Under the pieces are notes generated by a model that ran no database searches, was not told the DNA's origin, and saw only the letters and a program-made list of their open reading frames with translations. A program made the translations under genes and the position numbers. A DNA stretch of 64,000 nucleotides from Thiohalocapsa halophila (GTDB lineage: Bacteria; Pseudomonadota; Gammaproteobacteria; Chromatiales; Chromatiaceae). This document shows, piece after piece, positions 1 to 10,754 of the stretch; position 1 is the stretch's first letter; every line of letters starts with the position of its first letter. Where the stretch lies: NCBI RefSeq assembly GCF_016583825.1, contig NZ_NRRV01000016.1, positions 1 to 64,000 on the forward strand. Reading direction: 5' to 3'.

Positions 1-73
1 CTCCCCACCGAGGCCGGCGCCGCAATGGTGCCGGCCCCCGCAACCCGCCGCAGCCACGGTGCCGCCGCCGCTC

Positions 74-1492
74 ATGATCAAGCGCGAGAACGACAAGCCC
101 TGTCTCTTCGTCCTGGACACCAACGTGCTGATGCACGACCCGACCTCGATCTTCCGCTTCAAGGAGCACGACATCTTCCTCCCCATGGTGGTGCTCGAGG
201 AGTTGGACGCAGCGAAGAAGGGCGTCTCCGAGGTCGCCCGCAACGTACGTCAAGTGAGCCGCTTCCTGGACCAGCTGATGCAGGACGCGGACAAGGCCGA
301 GATCGACGCCGGCCTGCCGATCCAGCCCTTCGGCGATTACGGCACCGGCTTCACGGAGCCGCCGGCGGGGCGGCTCTTCTTCCAGACCGAGCCCCTTTCC
401 GAGCATGTCGACACGGTGCTGCCTGGCACCACCGCCGACAACGAGATCCTGGCCACCGCCCTGTCGCTGCAGGCGCGTCGCGCCGAGCACACCGTCGTCA
501 TCGTCTCCAAGGACATCAACCTGCGCATCAAGGCGGCGGTGCTGGGGCTGCCGGCTGAGGACTACTCCAACGACCGGGTGCTGGACGACGTCGACCTGCT
601 GTATACGGGCATGGCAGCACTGTCGGACGACTTCTGGGAGCACCATGCCAAGGAAGTCGATGCCTGGCAGGAAGCGGGGCGCACCTACTACCGGGTCAAA
701 GGCCCGGACGTGGCCGAGTGGTACGTCAGCCAATGCCTGTACATGGAGCAGGACGAGAGCTTCGAGGCCATGGTGCGCGAGCGCCGCGGCGAGACCGAGG
801 CCATCATCGAGCTGGTGGACGACTACCGTGTGCAGCGCCACAACGTCTGGGGCATCTCGGCACGCAATCGCGAGCAGAACTTCGCACTCAACATGCTCAT
901 GGACCCAGAGCTCGACTTCGTCACCCTGCTCGGCACCGCCGGCACCGGCAAGACCCTGCTGGCGCTCGCCGCCGGCTTGGCGCAGGTGCTGGATCGCAAC
1001 ATCTACCGCGAGATCATCATGACCCGGGTGACGGTGCCCGTAGGCGAGGACATCGGTTTTTTGCCCGGCACCGAGGAAGAGAAGATGACCCCCTGGATGG
1101 GCGCGCTGATGGACAACATGGAGGTGCTGACCCAAACCGAAGGCGGCGACTGGGGCCGCGCGGCCACCAATGACCTGCTGCGCTCGCGGGTGCGCATCCA
1201 GTCGCTCAACTTCATGCGCGGGCGCACCTTCCTGCACAAGTACATCATCCTGGACGAGGCGCAGAATCTGACCGCCAAGCAGATGAAGACGCTCATCACC
1301 CGCGCCGGCCCGGGGACCAAGATCGTCTGCCTCGGCAACATCGCCCAAATCGATACGCCCTACCTCACCGAAACCACGTCCGGGCTCACCTACGTGGTGG
1401 ACCGCTTCAAGGACTGGCAGCACAGCGGCCACATTACGCTGGTCCGCGGCGAGCGCTCGCGACTCGCGGATTTCGCCTCGGACAGTCTCTGA
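74..1492 (+). CDS. PIN-PhoH family ATPase (PhoH2/YlaK type)
   Basis: Predicted cytoplasmic nucleic-acid-processing protein that joins a PIN ribonuclease-like domain to a PhoH ATPase. The N-terminal 150 residues carry the acidic PIN signature (FVLDTNVLMHD near residue 15). The C-terminal half has a Walker A motif GTAGTGKT near residue 290 and a Walker B-like IILDEAQN near 390. Length (about 470 residues) fits the PIN-PhoH fusion class rather than the shorter phosphate-starvation PhoH. An in-frame GTG lies 15 nt upstream, but the ATG at 74 begins the conserved MIKREN segment and is preferred. PhoH2 proteins are known as RNA helicase/ribonucleases; the substrate here is inferred. It stands alone, with DsrE-like and MFS genes following. 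Confidence 0.88.
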   Translation: MIKRENDKPCLFVLDTNVLMHDPTSIFRFKEHDIFLPMVVLEELDAAKKGVSEVARNVRQVSRFLDQLMQDADKAEIDAGLPIQPFGDYGTGFTEPPAGRLFFQTEPLSEHVDTVLPGTTADNEILATALSLQARRAEHTVVIVSKDINLRIKAAVLGLPAEDYSNDRVLDDVDLLYTGMAALSDDFWEHHAKEVDAWQEAGRTYYRVKGPDVAEWYVSQCLYMEQDESFEAMVRERRGETEAIIELVDDYRVQRHNVWGISARNREQNFALNMLMDPELDFVTLLGTAGTGKTLLALAAGLAQVLDRNIYREIIMTRVTVPVGEDIGFLPGTEEEKMTPWMGALMDNMEVLTQTEGGDWGRAATNDLLRSRVRIQSLNFMRGRTFLHKYIILDEAQNLTAKQMKTLITRAGPGTKIVCLGNIAQIDTPYLTETTSGLTYVVDRFKDWQHSGHITLVRGERSRLADFASDSL

Positions 1493-1571
1493 GCCCGCGG
1501 ATGCTGCGCTTGCGCACGGCAAGCCCCATAATCCACGACCAGGGCCGCGGCACCGCCGCCGCGGGCACCCT

Positions 1572-1590
1572 CCGGACCCTGCGGGTCCGG
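1572..1590 (+). terminator. Perfect 8-bp GC hairpin after the PhoH-family gene
   Basis: CCGGACCC and GGGTCCGG form an 8-bp stem around a TGC loop, 80 nt after the PhoH stop and 30 nt before the DsrE-like gene. No T-tract follows, so it may be an attenuator or a factor-assisted terminator rather than a classical intrinsic one. Confidence 0.3.
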
Positions 1591-1619
1591 GTCACCACCA
1601 ACACTCGAGGATGATGCAC

Positions 1620-2039
1620 ATGCGCATTCTGCTGCTCAGCCTGCTGCTGGCCTTTACCCTAGGACCGGTCGCCGCCCTGGCCGGCGACAAGCCCAAGGTC
1701 GTCTACCACGTCGCCGACGAGGACAAAGTCAGCTTCGCGCTCAACAACATCAAGAACCACCTCGCTGGCGTCGGCGGCGGCGACAACATCGAGATCGTCC
1801 TGGTCTCCCACGGCCCGGCGGTGAAGCGCTTCAACGACATCGAGGCCGTGGATCGGGTGCGCAACGGCATCGCCGAGCTGCAGGAGCAGGGTGTCACTTT
1901 CGAGGCCTGCGCCAACACCTTGGAAGCCCTGGGCTTGGCCCCGGATGAGCTGCTGCCCGGCTTCAAGATCGCCGAGGAAGGCGGCGTCACCCGCATCACC
2001 GAGCTCCAGGGCCAAGGCTACGCCTATATTCGCCCCTGA
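1620..2039 (+). CDS. Periplasmic DsrE/DsrF-like protein
   Basis: Small DsrE-family protein (about 139 residues) with an N-terminal signal peptide (MRILLLSLLLAFTLG then a small-residue cleavage region ending ALAG), so it is probably exported. The body VVYHVADEDKVSFALNNI and the segment ending VLVSHGPAVKRF match secreted DsrE-like proteins common in sulfur oxidisers; one Cys remains (FEACANTL) at the position where family members carry a sulfur-binding Cys. Three ATGs cluster at 1611, 1614 and 1620. GAGG at 1607-1610 is best spaced for 1620. A role in periplasmic sulfur handling is inferred from family and host, not shown. Confidence 0.8.
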   Translation: MRILLLSLLLAFTLGPVAALAGDKPKVVYHVADEDKVSFALNNIKNHLAGVGGGDNIEIVLVSHGPAVKRFNDIEAVDRVRNGIAELQEQGVTFEACANTLEALGLAPDELLPGFKIAEEGGVTRITELQGQGYAYIRP

Positions 2040-2191
2040 CGACGCAAGCGCCCGGGCCGCAAGCGCCGGCACAAGCTGCCCCATCCAGCGCGGTCGACCA
2101 GCTCGCTGCAAGGCGGTCCGCGCCAACCTTTCGGCTCCCCGGGCTCGGCATGCGCCGCAGCCACGTCATCCGCCCCACAGCAAGGTCACCC

Positions 2192-3504
2192 ATGCACGAT
2201 GCGACCCAGTACAGAATCGGCCCTGTCGTGCTCGCGGCCGGTGTCAGCCGGCGCAACGGCTACACCTTTCTGTTGTCGGCCTTCCTGTCCATCGGCCTGA
2301 TGACCTTCATCACCGCTGGTCAGACATACATCCTCAACGCCCATCTGGGCGTCGCCGAGTCGGTCCAGGGCACCATCACCGGTGACTTGGTCCTGTTGAC
2401 GGAGATCATCACGCTGCTGCTGTTCATACCGGCCGGCGTCCTGATCGACCGCATCAGCCGCCGCGGCGTGTTCGCCGTCGGCTTTCTGATGCTCGGCGCG
2501 ACCTACCTGGTCTATCCGCTGGCCCCATCCGTGGAATGGCTGTTCGCCTTTCGCGTGATCTATGCCCTCGGCGTGGTCGCGGTCGCTGGCGCCTTGTCAA
2601 CGGTATTGGTGGACTACCCCATCGAGCGCTGCCGCGGCAAGCTGGTGGCCATGGTCGGCGTGCTGAGCGGCCTCGGCGTGGTGGTGATGAACCAAGGCTT
2701 CGGCTCCCTGCCGGAGGCCCTAACCATGCAGGGCGTGGAGCCCGTGGATGCCGGCCGACTGACCCACTTTGCGGTGGCCGGCCTCTGCGTGCTGGGGGCG
2801 CTGGCGGTCCGCGTCGGGCTTCGGGCCGGGGTACCAGTGCATCGCGAGGAGCGCCCGACGGTTCGAACCCTGTTCCTCAGCGGCTTTGCGCAGGCCCGTA
2901 ACCCGCGCGTGCTGCTCGCCTATGCTGCGGCATTCGTCGCCCGCGGCGACCAATCCATCAACGCCGCCTTCCTGATCCTCTGGGGCACGCTGGCCGGGCG
3001 CGCCGCCGGCATGAGCAACGCGGAGGCGGTGATGAACGGCACCTTCATCTTCGTCATCGCGCAGATCGCGGCGCTGCTCTGGGCACCGGTGATGGGGCCG
3101 ATCCTCGATCGCATGGACCGCGTAACCGGACTCGCCATCTGCATGGTGCTGGCGGCCGTCGGCAACCTTGCCCTGATGCTGCTCGAGGATCCCTATGGCG
3201 ACTATCGGCTGGTCTTCTTCATCCTGCAGGGCATCGGCCAGATCAGCGTATTCCTGGCCGCGCAGTCGCTGATTGGCCAGGAGGCGCCTGAAAATCAACG
3301 CGGCTCCGTGCTCGGCGCCTTCAACATTTCCGGCGCCGTCGGCATCCTGCTCATTACCGCAGTGGGCGGGCGATTGTTTGACGCCGTCGACCCGCGTGCG
3401 CCCTTCGTCGTGGTGGGCGGCATCAACATCCTGCTCTTCTTCGCGAGCCTCTACGTGCGCCTGCGGGCCGCACCCAGGCCGATAGCAGCGGCGGCACCGG
3501 CCGG

Positions 3505-3508
<4 letters not shown>
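2192..3508 (+). CDS. Major facilitator superfamily permease
   Basis: About 438-residue integral membrane protein with some 12 hydrophobic segments. The first half includes GVLIDRISRRGVFAVGF, the typical MFS loop between helices 2 and 3. ATG at 2192 follows AAGG and precedes MHDATQYRIG; a longer reading from 2150 is possible but lacks a good ribosome site. The substrate cannot be told. The stop TAG overlaps the stop of the convergent hupR gene by 4 nt (shared CTAG), so neither gene has room for a terminator of its own between them. Confidence 0.8.
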
Positions 3509-4998
<1,490 letters not shown>

Positions 4999-5046
4999 GA
5001 TCAAAGAGACCACACCGCCTGTGGTGGGTTCAAGCGCAACAGTGCC

Positions 5047-5595
5047 TCAGCGCCGCCGAAAGGTCCCGCGCAGGAGATCGCGCCGGCTCATGCCGCCATC
5101 GCGCTGGACCTCCGCAGCGGCGCTGCCCGCCCCCGGGCTCGGTGCGGCGCCGGGCGCGGAGGGCTCGAAGAGCTCGGTCATGACCTCCAGCCCCGTGGCC
5201 TCCGCGGCCGCTTGATCGGCGAAGGCGTGCATCGGCGAAAACAGCGAGCAGGTAGCCATGGCGCCGACACCGTCAACGTCGGAGGCGGTGAGCTCGAAGC
5301 GCCCGGCCGGGAAGTCCAGCAGTCGGGTGGTGCCCCCGGCGTCCTGGGCCAGCGCCGAGCCCGCCGCAGGCACCAGCACCAGGTTCATGCACCAGGGCGT
5401 CACCAGCACGCCGAGCCAATGCCCCTGCCACCGGCGCCCGCCCACCACGGCCACCTCCAGATCCGGATGCAGGATGGGCAGGCCCGCCATGCGCTCGCGG
5501 TGGATGCGCCGGAAGGCCTCGGCGAGCCGCTCTGCGGTGTGCGCGGCGTCCCCGCCCGGCGTCGCGTCCCGGGCTGCCGGCTCAGTCGAGGACAA
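5047..5595 (-). CDS. hupJ: [NiFe] hydrogenase assembly chaperone HupJ/HybE family
   Basis: HybE/HupJ-family chaperone that helps mature the hydrogenase small or large subunit. The core LGVLVTPWCMNLVLVP near residue 62 is the family hallmark, followed by the MATCSLFSPMHAFADQ segment. The C-terminus ends in MSRRDLLRG, a Tat-like string seen at the C-terminus of several HupJ proteins rather than at the N-terminus. The reading begins with TTG at 5595 and overlaps hupI by 14 nt, consistent with translational coupling. No ATG in frame would keep the first conserved helix (AERLAEAFRRIH). It is the last maturation gene before hupR. Confidence 0.82.
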   Translation of the reverse strand: MSSTEPAARDATPGGDAAHTAERLAEAFRRIHRERMAGLPILHPDLEVAVVGGRRWQGHWLGVLVTPWCMNLVLVPAAGSALAQDAGGTTRLLDFPAGRFELTASDVDGVGAMATCSLFSPMHAFADQAAAEATGLEVMTELFEPSAPGAAPSPGAGSAAAEVQRDGGMSRRDLLRGTFRRR

Positions 5596-5764
5596 GAAAC
5601 AGCTCCTTGGCCGCGTCGCATTGCGGGCAGCGCCAGTCCGCCGGCAGGTCGCTGAAGGGCGTGCCCGGCGGCACTTGGCCCAGCTCGTCGCCCTCGGCGG
5701 GGTCGTAGACGTGCCAGCAGATGCGGCACTCCAGGCGCGTGCCGGCAGTCACGTCCTCATTCAT
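5582..5764 (-). CDS. hupI: Hydrogenase-associated rubredoxin HupI
   Basis: Sixty-residue rubredoxin with the two Cys pairs that bind one iron: CRIC near residue 13 and CPQC near residue 46, with the usual YDPAEGD and PPGTPFSDLPADW segments between. Hydrogenase operon rubredoxins (HupI/HoxR) assist small-subunit assembly or protect it under oxygen. ATG at 5764 overlaps the hupH stop as ATGA. The longer upstream reading is out of register with any rubredoxin homology. Confidence 0.9.
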   Translation of the reverse strand: MNEDVTAGTRLECRICWHVYDPAEGDELGQVPPGTPFSDLPADWRCPQCDAAKELFLVLD

Positions 5765-6747
5765 GCCGCCGCCTCCGTCAGGGCCGTCAGGATCTCGCGC
5801 AGGCGCTCGGCGCTGTCGTCGAGGTCTTCCTGGGCGGCGAGCACCGCCGCGGGCACAGGCGTGACTTCCAGGGTATTGAGGATCAGCTTGTCGTCGCTGT
5901 TGAAATACTGCACCCACCAGACGTCGCGCAGTCCGGTGGCCGTGACCCGGCAGTTGCCGTAGCCGCGGGAGAGCATGCTCACCGGGCCGCGGCCGAGGCT
6001 GTCGCCGAGGCACTCGAGGTCCTGCTCGCTCTGGGGCAGCAGGGTGAGATTAACCACATGGGCCGGCAGCCGGGGCGCGGGACCATCGAAGCCAGGCGTG
6101 CCGTCGGTCGCCGCCGAGCCGTCCGCAGGCTCGCCGAGACCGGCGCGCAGCTCCACCTGCTCCAGCAGCTCCGCCAAGACGCCGGGGGCGTTCATCACTC
6201 CCGCCGGCAGTGGCTCCGGCAGGCTCACGTCGTCCGCAGCGGCGGCGAACGCGTGTGCACTCACGAAGCCCGGCACGGCGGCGACCTCCAGCACGTCGCG
6301 CCAACGGCCGCCGGTGGCATCAGGGGCGCCGCGCACCCGCCAGACACCGGCGAGTCGGGTCTCCTGCGCCTCCATGTCAGCGGCGGCGTCGAGTCCGGGT
6401 GTGGTGGCGTCCGCAGCCCGGCGGCGGATGCTCACCTCGCCCTCGCCGAGGCTGTCCGTCACCAGCTGCAGATCCAGCGGCGGCAGTGCGCTCAGGTCGA
6501 TCACCTGCGGCAGCGCGCCGACCCGATAATGGGTCAGGTGCAGCTGCAGGGTGCGCAGGGCGCCCAGGCCGGCGGCGCAGGCGGCGGCGTCCTCCGGCTC
6601 CGGCAGCATTGGCTGGCGGTAGGTGTGCATGGCGCCCGGCATGCTGAGGTATTGGAGCTCGGCGCCGTCGGCCTCCTCGGGCTGGCTGCCGGGCCCCACG
6701 CCGCCGGCGAGGATGGGTCTCGCGAGCAGGTCGTCCGGCCCGGCCAT
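5761..6747 (-). CDS. hupH: Hydrogenase expression protein HupH/HyaF
   Basis: HyaF/HupH-family maturation factor, 328 residues. Family features visible are the LQYLSMPGAMHTYRQP segment near residue 32, a middle HLTHYRVGALPQVIDLS segment, and the C-terminal pair VNLTLLPQSEQDLECLGDSL and GYGNCRVTATGLRDVWWVQY, where a repeated domain resembles the half that precedes it. It acts in cytoplasmic processing of the hydrogenase small subunit. The start overlaps the hupG stop by one base (TGATG) and the stop overlaps hupI, placing it firmly in one transcript. Confidence 0.9.
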   Translation of the reverse strand: MAGPDDLLARPILAGGVGPGSQPEEADGAELQYLSMPGAMHTYRQPMLPEPEDAAACAAGLGALRTLQLHLTHYRVGALPQVIDLSALPPLDLQLVTDSLGEGEVSIRRRAADATTPGLDAAADMEAQETRLAGVWRVRGAPDATGGRWRDVLEVAAVPGFVSAHAFAAAADDVSLPEPLPAGVMNAPGVLAELLEQVELRAGLGEPADGSAATDGTPGFDGPAPRLPAHVVNLTLLPQSEQDLECLGDSLGRGPVSMLSRGYGNCRVTATGLRDVWWVQYFNSDDKLILNTLEVTPVPAAVLAAQEDLDDSAERLREILTALTEAAA

Positions 6748-7193
6748 CAGCGGCAGCCTCCGCCCGGATGTACACCGCTCGTCTCCTCGGCGGCCACAGG
6801 GATGCCCACGCCGGGGGCTCGGCTCCGCGCCGCGGCCAGCAGGACATCCAGCTCCCGCAGATAGTCGTCCCAGTCGCGCATACGCTCGATGCTGCCGACA
6901 TAGGCGTCGCCGCGCAACAGCACCAGCGCCGGCCAGCGCTGGCAGCCGAAGCGCGCATGCACCGCGCGCTCGGCCTCGGGTGCCACCAGGGCCGCGTGCA
7001 GTCGCCCCGGAAACGCCCGCAGCAGCTCCGGCAGCACCACGGCGACATCCAGCGCCTCCGGCACCTTCACTGGGTCACCGGCCAGGAACAGCAGGTTGTG
7101 CCGGCCGGGCCGCAGGAAGAAGTCCAAATCGTCGGCCTGCAACAGCGGCAGGCGGTGGATCTCGATGAGGGCGGCGATGGGGGGTGCAGTCAT
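6747..7193 (-). CDS. hupG: Thioredoxin-like hydrogenase accessory protein HupG/HyaE
   Basis: HyaE/HupG family, 148 residues, thioredoxin fold without the CXXC pair. It is known to bind the Tat signal of the hydrogenase small subunit as a proofreading chaperone. Visible features are FLAGDPVKVPEALDVAVVLP, the strand FPGRLHAALVAPEAE, and the CQRWPALVLLRGDAYVG segment where thioredoxins carry the cis-proline loop. Thirty-eight nt separate it from hupD upstream; downstream it touches hupH. Confidence 0.88.
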   Translation of the reverse strand: MTAPPIAALIEIHRLPLLQADDLDFFLRPGRHNLLFLAGDPVKVPEALDVAVVLPELLRAFPGRLHAALVAPEAERAVHARFGCQRWPALVLLRGDAYVGSIERMRDWDDYLRELDVLLAAARSRAPGVGIPVAAEETSGVHPGGGCR

Positions 7194-7231
7194 GGCGTCG
7201 GAACCTCCGTAATGGGCACGGCGATGTACAT

Positions 7232-7909
7232 TCAGCAGCCCTCCCCGCGCCGACCCATGCGGCTCAGCACGCGGGCGTCGCCGCTGCGGCAGGCGCGCTC
7301 GGGCGGCGGCCGGCCGGCCTCGTAGGCGCCGAGATCGAGGGCCGGGTGCGGCTGGTGGTCCGCGTCCGTCGCGCTGGGGGCACCGGCGGCGGCTGCCGGC
7401 TCGGCCGACGCCACGGGCGCGATGCCCAAGCCGCCGAGATACTCGAGCGCTAGGGCGATGGCGGGCGCTATCTGTGCCTTCACACAGGGCCGGAGGCTGC
7501 CGCCGAAGTCCTCCAGGGCCTGCGGCTGCACGCCCACCAGCAGCAGGTGCGCCGGGCTGCCGCCGAGGAGGTCCGCCAGCGCCAGCACCTCCTGGAAGCC
7601 CGTCTGGTGCAGGCTCATCTTCTTGGCGCCGAGGAAGCTCGGCACGGCGTCGCCCTCCACCCGTTTCAGGGTGCCGGGCGGCAGGCCGTAGTCGACGGCG
7701 TCGAAGACCACCAGCACGTCGGCCGCGCGCACCTGATCCACCAGGTACAGGCCCTGGGTACCGCCGTCGAGCAGCGTCACGTTGTCGGCAAAGCGATGGC
7801 GTGCCGCCATGGCCTCCACACAGCGCACGCCGAAGCCCTCATCGGCCCAGAGAATGTTGCCGATCCCCAGGACCAGCACCCGCAGCTCGGCATCCTGCAC
7901 GGCTCCCAT
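7232..7909 (-). CDS. hupD: Hydrogenase maturation endopeptidase HupD
   Basis: Endopeptidase that removes the C-terminal tail of HupL after nickel insertion. LVLGIGNILWADEGFGVR at the N-terminus supplies the nickel-sensing Glu, and FDAVDYG plus KKMSLHQTGFQEVLALADLL supply the conserved Asp and His. The ATG at 7909 follows a strong GAGGAGG. An in-frame ATG at 7960 overlapping the hupC stop as ATGA would add a 17-residue Gly/Glu/Arg-rich leader encoded by a heptamer repeat, so it is less likely. The protein runs about 50 residues past the usual end with an Ala/Pro/Arg-rich tail of unknown purpose. Confidence 0.88.
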   Translation of the reverse strand: MGAVQDAELRVLVLGIGNILWADEGFGVRCVEAMAARHRFADNVTLLDGGTQGLYLVDQVRAADVLVVFDAVDYGLPPGTLKRVEGDAVPSFLGAKKMSLHQTGFQEVLALADLLGGSPAHLLLVGVQPQALEDFGGSLRPCVKAQIAPAIALALEYLGGLGIAPVASAEPAAAAGAPSATDADHQPHPALDLGAYEAGRPPPERACRSGDARVLSRMGRRGEGC

Positions 7910-7922
7910 CGTGGCGGCCTCC

Positions 7923-7950
7923 TCGCCCCTAGCCCCTAGCGCCTCGCCCC
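7923..7950 (-). repeat. Four tandem heptamers at the hupC/hupD junction
   Basis: On the minus strand four 7-bp units follow each other: GGGGCGA, GGCGCTA, GGGGCTA, GGGGCGA. They lie between the hupC stop and the preferred hupD start. No inverted partner array is seen nearby, unlike the element between hupL and hupC. Confidence 0.7.
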
Positions 7951-7956
7951 GCTCTT

Positions 7957-8685
7957 TCATGGCCGGTCGTCCTTGAACATGCGCCAACCGCTGATCATGG
8001 TGCTGATCAGGCTCTGGCGGGACATGACATCCTCGCGGATGGCCGTATACACATGCAGCATCACAAAGACGACGATGACCCACATGCCCCAGTGGTGCCA
8101 GATGCGCACGTCCTGGCTCTGCCCCACCAGCGGAATCAACCAGCCGAACCATTGATCCTGCCAGCTGCCGAGACCGGTCTGCTCGGCATAGAGCGCGAAG
8201 CCCGTCACCATCATGACGAGACCGCCGACGGTGATGATGACCACCATGAACAGGTGCGCCAGCGGGTTGTGGCCATAGTACTTGCGCGGCTCGCGCTCCT
8301 TGAAGGCGTACCAGCGCACCTCGTGCCACAGCTCTTCCCAGAAGCCCTTGCGCCAGAACGGCAGCGTGAAGAGCTGCTTCGCATAGCTGTTGCCGGCGAT
8401 GGCCCAGTAGATCCGGAAGATGAAGGCTACGGCGAAGACATAGGCCGCCGCGAAATGGAAGAAGCGGATGTAGCCCATCACGAAGTGATCGCTCGCCTCC
8501 CCGGGCAGGCTCGGCAGCGGATTCGCGATAAGCCAGCCGGTGATGGCGAGGATGGTAATGGACAGGGCATTGACCCAGTGCCAGACACGCAGCGGCGCCT
8601 GATAGACATAGACCGCAGTGCGCCGCCGCACCGGGATATCCCGGCGGCGCTTTTCGCGGAGGAGGTCTTCGGTGGTGGTACTCAT
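7957..8685 (-). CDS. hupC: Ni/Fe-hydrogenase b-type cytochrome HupC
   Basis: Di-heme cytochrome b that anchors HupSL to the periplasmic face of the inner membrane and passes electrons to quinone. The 242-residue sequence has four hydrophobic helices. Likely heme-ligand histidines lie in VYQAPLRVWHWVNALS (helix 1), FFHFAAAYVFAVAFIFR (helix 2) and IWHHWGMWVIVVFVMLHVY (helix 4). The stop overlaps the longer hupD start candidate as ATGA. A 275-nt repeat-filled gap separates it from hupL, while all other genes in the operon are tightly packed. Confidence 0.93.
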   Translation of the reverse strand: MSTTTEDLLREKRRRDIPVRRRTAVYVYQAPLRVWHWVNALSITILAITGWLIANPLPSLPGEASDHFVMGYIRFFHFAAAYVFAVAFIFRIYWAIAGNSYAKQLFTLPFWRKGFWEELWHEVRWYAFKEREPRKYYGHNPLAHLFMVVIITVGGLVMMVTGFALYAEQTGLGSWQDQWFGWLIPLVGQSQDVRIWHHWGMWVIVVFVMLHVYTAIREDVMSRQSLISTMISGWRMFKDDRP

Positions 8686-8760
8686 GAGTTGTCGGTTTTC
8701 GCATTCATCGGCGTTGGAGCGACCGGAAGTAGAGACTGGTTAGGCATGCTTTCTTGAAAA

Positions 8761-8956
8761 GTGCGAAGTGCGCGGTGCGCAGTGCGGTGGAGCGCGACGC
8801 CAGGCGCGATATGCCAAGTGCCGCCGCGCGCGGGGGCGCTTCAAGGTGCGGGATGCATACGAGCAGTGCGCATCCGCACTTCGCACCCTCTTCCCGCACC
8901 GCGCACTGCGCACCCTCCTCCCGCACTGCGCACTTCCCCACCCGCACTGCGCACCT
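8761..8956. repeat. Inverted heptamer-array element between hupL and hupC
   Basis: Left array 8761-8788 is four 7-mers on the plus strand (GTGCGAA, GTGCGCG, GTGCGCA, GTGCGGT). Right array 8875-8956 is about ten units of the inverse (CGCACTT, CGCACCC, CGCACCG, CGCACTG and variants) broken by two TCYTCC hexamers. An 86-nt spacer lies between. The right array ends 5 nt from the hupL stop, so the hup message would carry a long imperfect hairpin between hupL and hupC. Confidence 0.8.
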
Positions 8957-8960
8957 TCCC

Positions 8961-10754
8961 CTACCTCACCTTCACCCGCGCCATCTCCCCCCCATCCGGC
9001 CCCATCACATGCGTCGAGCAGGCGAGACAGGGATCGAAGCTGTGCAGGGTGCGCAGGATCTCCAGCGGCTCGTCGGCCTTGGCCACAGGCGTGTTCATCA
9101 GCGCCGCCTCGAAGGCGCCGATGTTGCCGGCCGGGTCCCTTGGGGACCCGTTCCAGGTGGTGGGCACCACGGCCTGATAGTTCTCGATCTTGCCCTTCTC
9201 GATGACGATCCAATGCCCCAGCGCACCGCGGGGCGCCTCGCAAAAGCCGACGCCCTTGGCGCGCTTGGGCCAGGTGCGCGGCTCCCATTTGTCGATGTTG
9301 GCGGTGGCCGTGTCGCCGGCCTTGATTCTCGCGACCAGCTTGTCCTGGAAGTAGCGCATCTTGTGCGCGGCCCAGCTCGCCTCGAGCCCGCGGGCGGCGG
9401 TGCGCCCGAGGGTCGAGAAGAGCGCCTCGACGGGCAGGTCTAGGTCCTTGAGCAGCTTGTCCACCGGCTCCTTGAACTCCGGATTGCCTTGGGCATAGCC
9501 GATGATGTAGCGGGCCAGCGGACCGACCTCCATGGCATGGCCCCGCCAGCGCGGCGCCTTGATCCAAGAGTACTTGGCCGCCTCGTCCAGGGCCTCGATG
9601 TGGGTGGAGCTGCCCTTGGCGTTCGGTCCGAGGACGTAGTTTGGTTCCGTGACGCCGTCCCAAGGGTGCAGGCCCTTGGACTCGTCCTTGTAGCGGAACC
9701 AGGCGTGGTCGACGAATTCCTGAATCTCCTCGGGGTCGCGCAGGTCCACGTCGTGGATGGTGGTCAGGTCGCCGTTGACGATGGCGCCCCGCGGCAGCAG
9801 CAGATTGTCCGCGGCATTGTCGTTGGCGTGGTCCGGGATGTCGCCGTAGGACAGCACCGACTGACCGCTCAAGCCCCCGCCGTAGGTCCAGTCCTTGTAG
9901 AAGGCGGCAATGGTGAGGAGGTCGGGGATGTAGACTCGGTCGATGAAATCGATGGTGCGGTCGATGATGGAGCTGACCAGATTCAGGCGCTCCATGTTCA
10001 CGGCGCCCACCGCCCCGACACCGTCGACGTTGATGGCACAGGGCATGCCGCCCACGAGCCAGTTCGGGTGCGGGTTCTTGCCGCCGTAGACGGTGTGGAT
10101 CTTGACGATCTCCTTCTGGAAGTCCAGTGCCTCCAGGTAATGCGCCACCGCCATCAGGTTGGCCTCCGGCGGCAGCTTGTAGGCCGGGTTGCCCCAGTAG
10201 CCGTTCATAAAAGGCCCGAGCTGGCCAGACTCCACGAAGCGCTTGATGCGGGTTTGGATGTCCCGGAAATACCCCGGGGACGACATGGGCCAGCTACTGA
10301 TGGACTGCGCCAGCGTCGAGGTGATCTTGGGGTCCGCCTTGAGCGAGGCGATCACGTCCACCCAGTCCAGGGCGTGCAAGTGGTAGAAGTGCACCAGGTG
10401 GTCGTGCGCCTGCAGCGTGAGCTGCATGATGTTGCGGATGGAATTGGCGTTCTCCGGGATCTCGATACCCACCGCGTCCTCCACCGCGCGCACGCTGGCC
10501 AGCGCATGGGTGCCGGTGCAAACACCGCAGATCCGCTCGGTAAAGGCCCAGGCATCGCGCGGGTCGCGGCCGTGCAGGATCACCTCCAGCCCGCGCCACA
10601 TGGTGCCGGTGGATACCGCATTGCGGATGACATTGTTGTCGTCCAGATTCACCTCGCAGCGCATGTGCCCCTCGATGCGGGTGACGGGGTCGACGACGAC
10701 GCGCTTACCACCGTTGTCGAGCTGAAAGCCGTTGGGGGTCGTGGACACGGTCAT
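8961..10754 (-). CDS. hupL: Uptake [NiFe] hydrogenase large subunit
   Basis: Catalytic subunit that binds the NiFe(CN)2CO centre and oxidises H2. The 597-residue sequence has the N-terminal nickel motif [10 protein letters not shown] near residue 72 and the C-terminal motif DPCLACSTH. About 15 residues follow that His, the peptide HupD removes. [10 protein letters not shown] at the N-terminus is typical of group 1 membrane-bound uptake enzymes. Start ATG overlaps the hupS stop as ATGA. Translocation with HupS by the Tat route is expected because only HupS has the signal. Confidence 0.97.
   Translation of the reverse strand: MTVSTTPNGFQLDNGGKRVVVDPVTRIEGHMRCEVNLDDNNVIRNAVSTGTMWRGLEVILHGRDPRDAWAFTERICGVCTGTHALASVRAVEDAVGIEIPENANSIRNIMQLTLQAHDHLVHFYHLHALDWVDVIASLKADPKITSTLAQSISSWPMSSPGYFRDIQTRIKRFVESGQLGPFMNGYWGNPAYKLPPEANLMAVAHYLEALDFQKEIVKIHTVYGGKNPHPNWLVGGMPCAINVDGVGAVGAVNMERLNLVSSIIDRTIDFIDRVYIPDLLTIAAFYKDWTYGGGLSGQSVLSYGDIPDHANDNAADNLLLPRGAIVNGDLTTIHDVDLRDPEEIQEFVDHAWFRYKDESKGLHPWDGVTEPNYVLGPNAKGSSTHIEALDEAAKYSWIKAPRWRGHAMEVGPLARYIIGYAQGNPEFKEPVDKLLKDLDLPVEALFSTLGRTAARGLEASWAAHKMRYFQDKLVARIKAGDTATANIDKWEPRTWPKRAKGVGFCEAPRGALGHWIVIEKGKIENYQAVVPTTWNGSPRDPAGNIGAFEAALMNTPVAKADEPLEILRTLHSFDPCLACSTHVMGPDGGEMARVKVR

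Noticed and set aside
5047..5080. Tat signal in HupJ
   Set aside because: The SRRDLLRG string is at the C-terminus, so it cannot direct Tat export; it is a known quirk of the HupJ family.
7232..8704. 490-codon reading joining hupC and hupD regions
   Set aside because: The first half is an out-of-frame shadow of hupC; only the last 225 codons are HupD.
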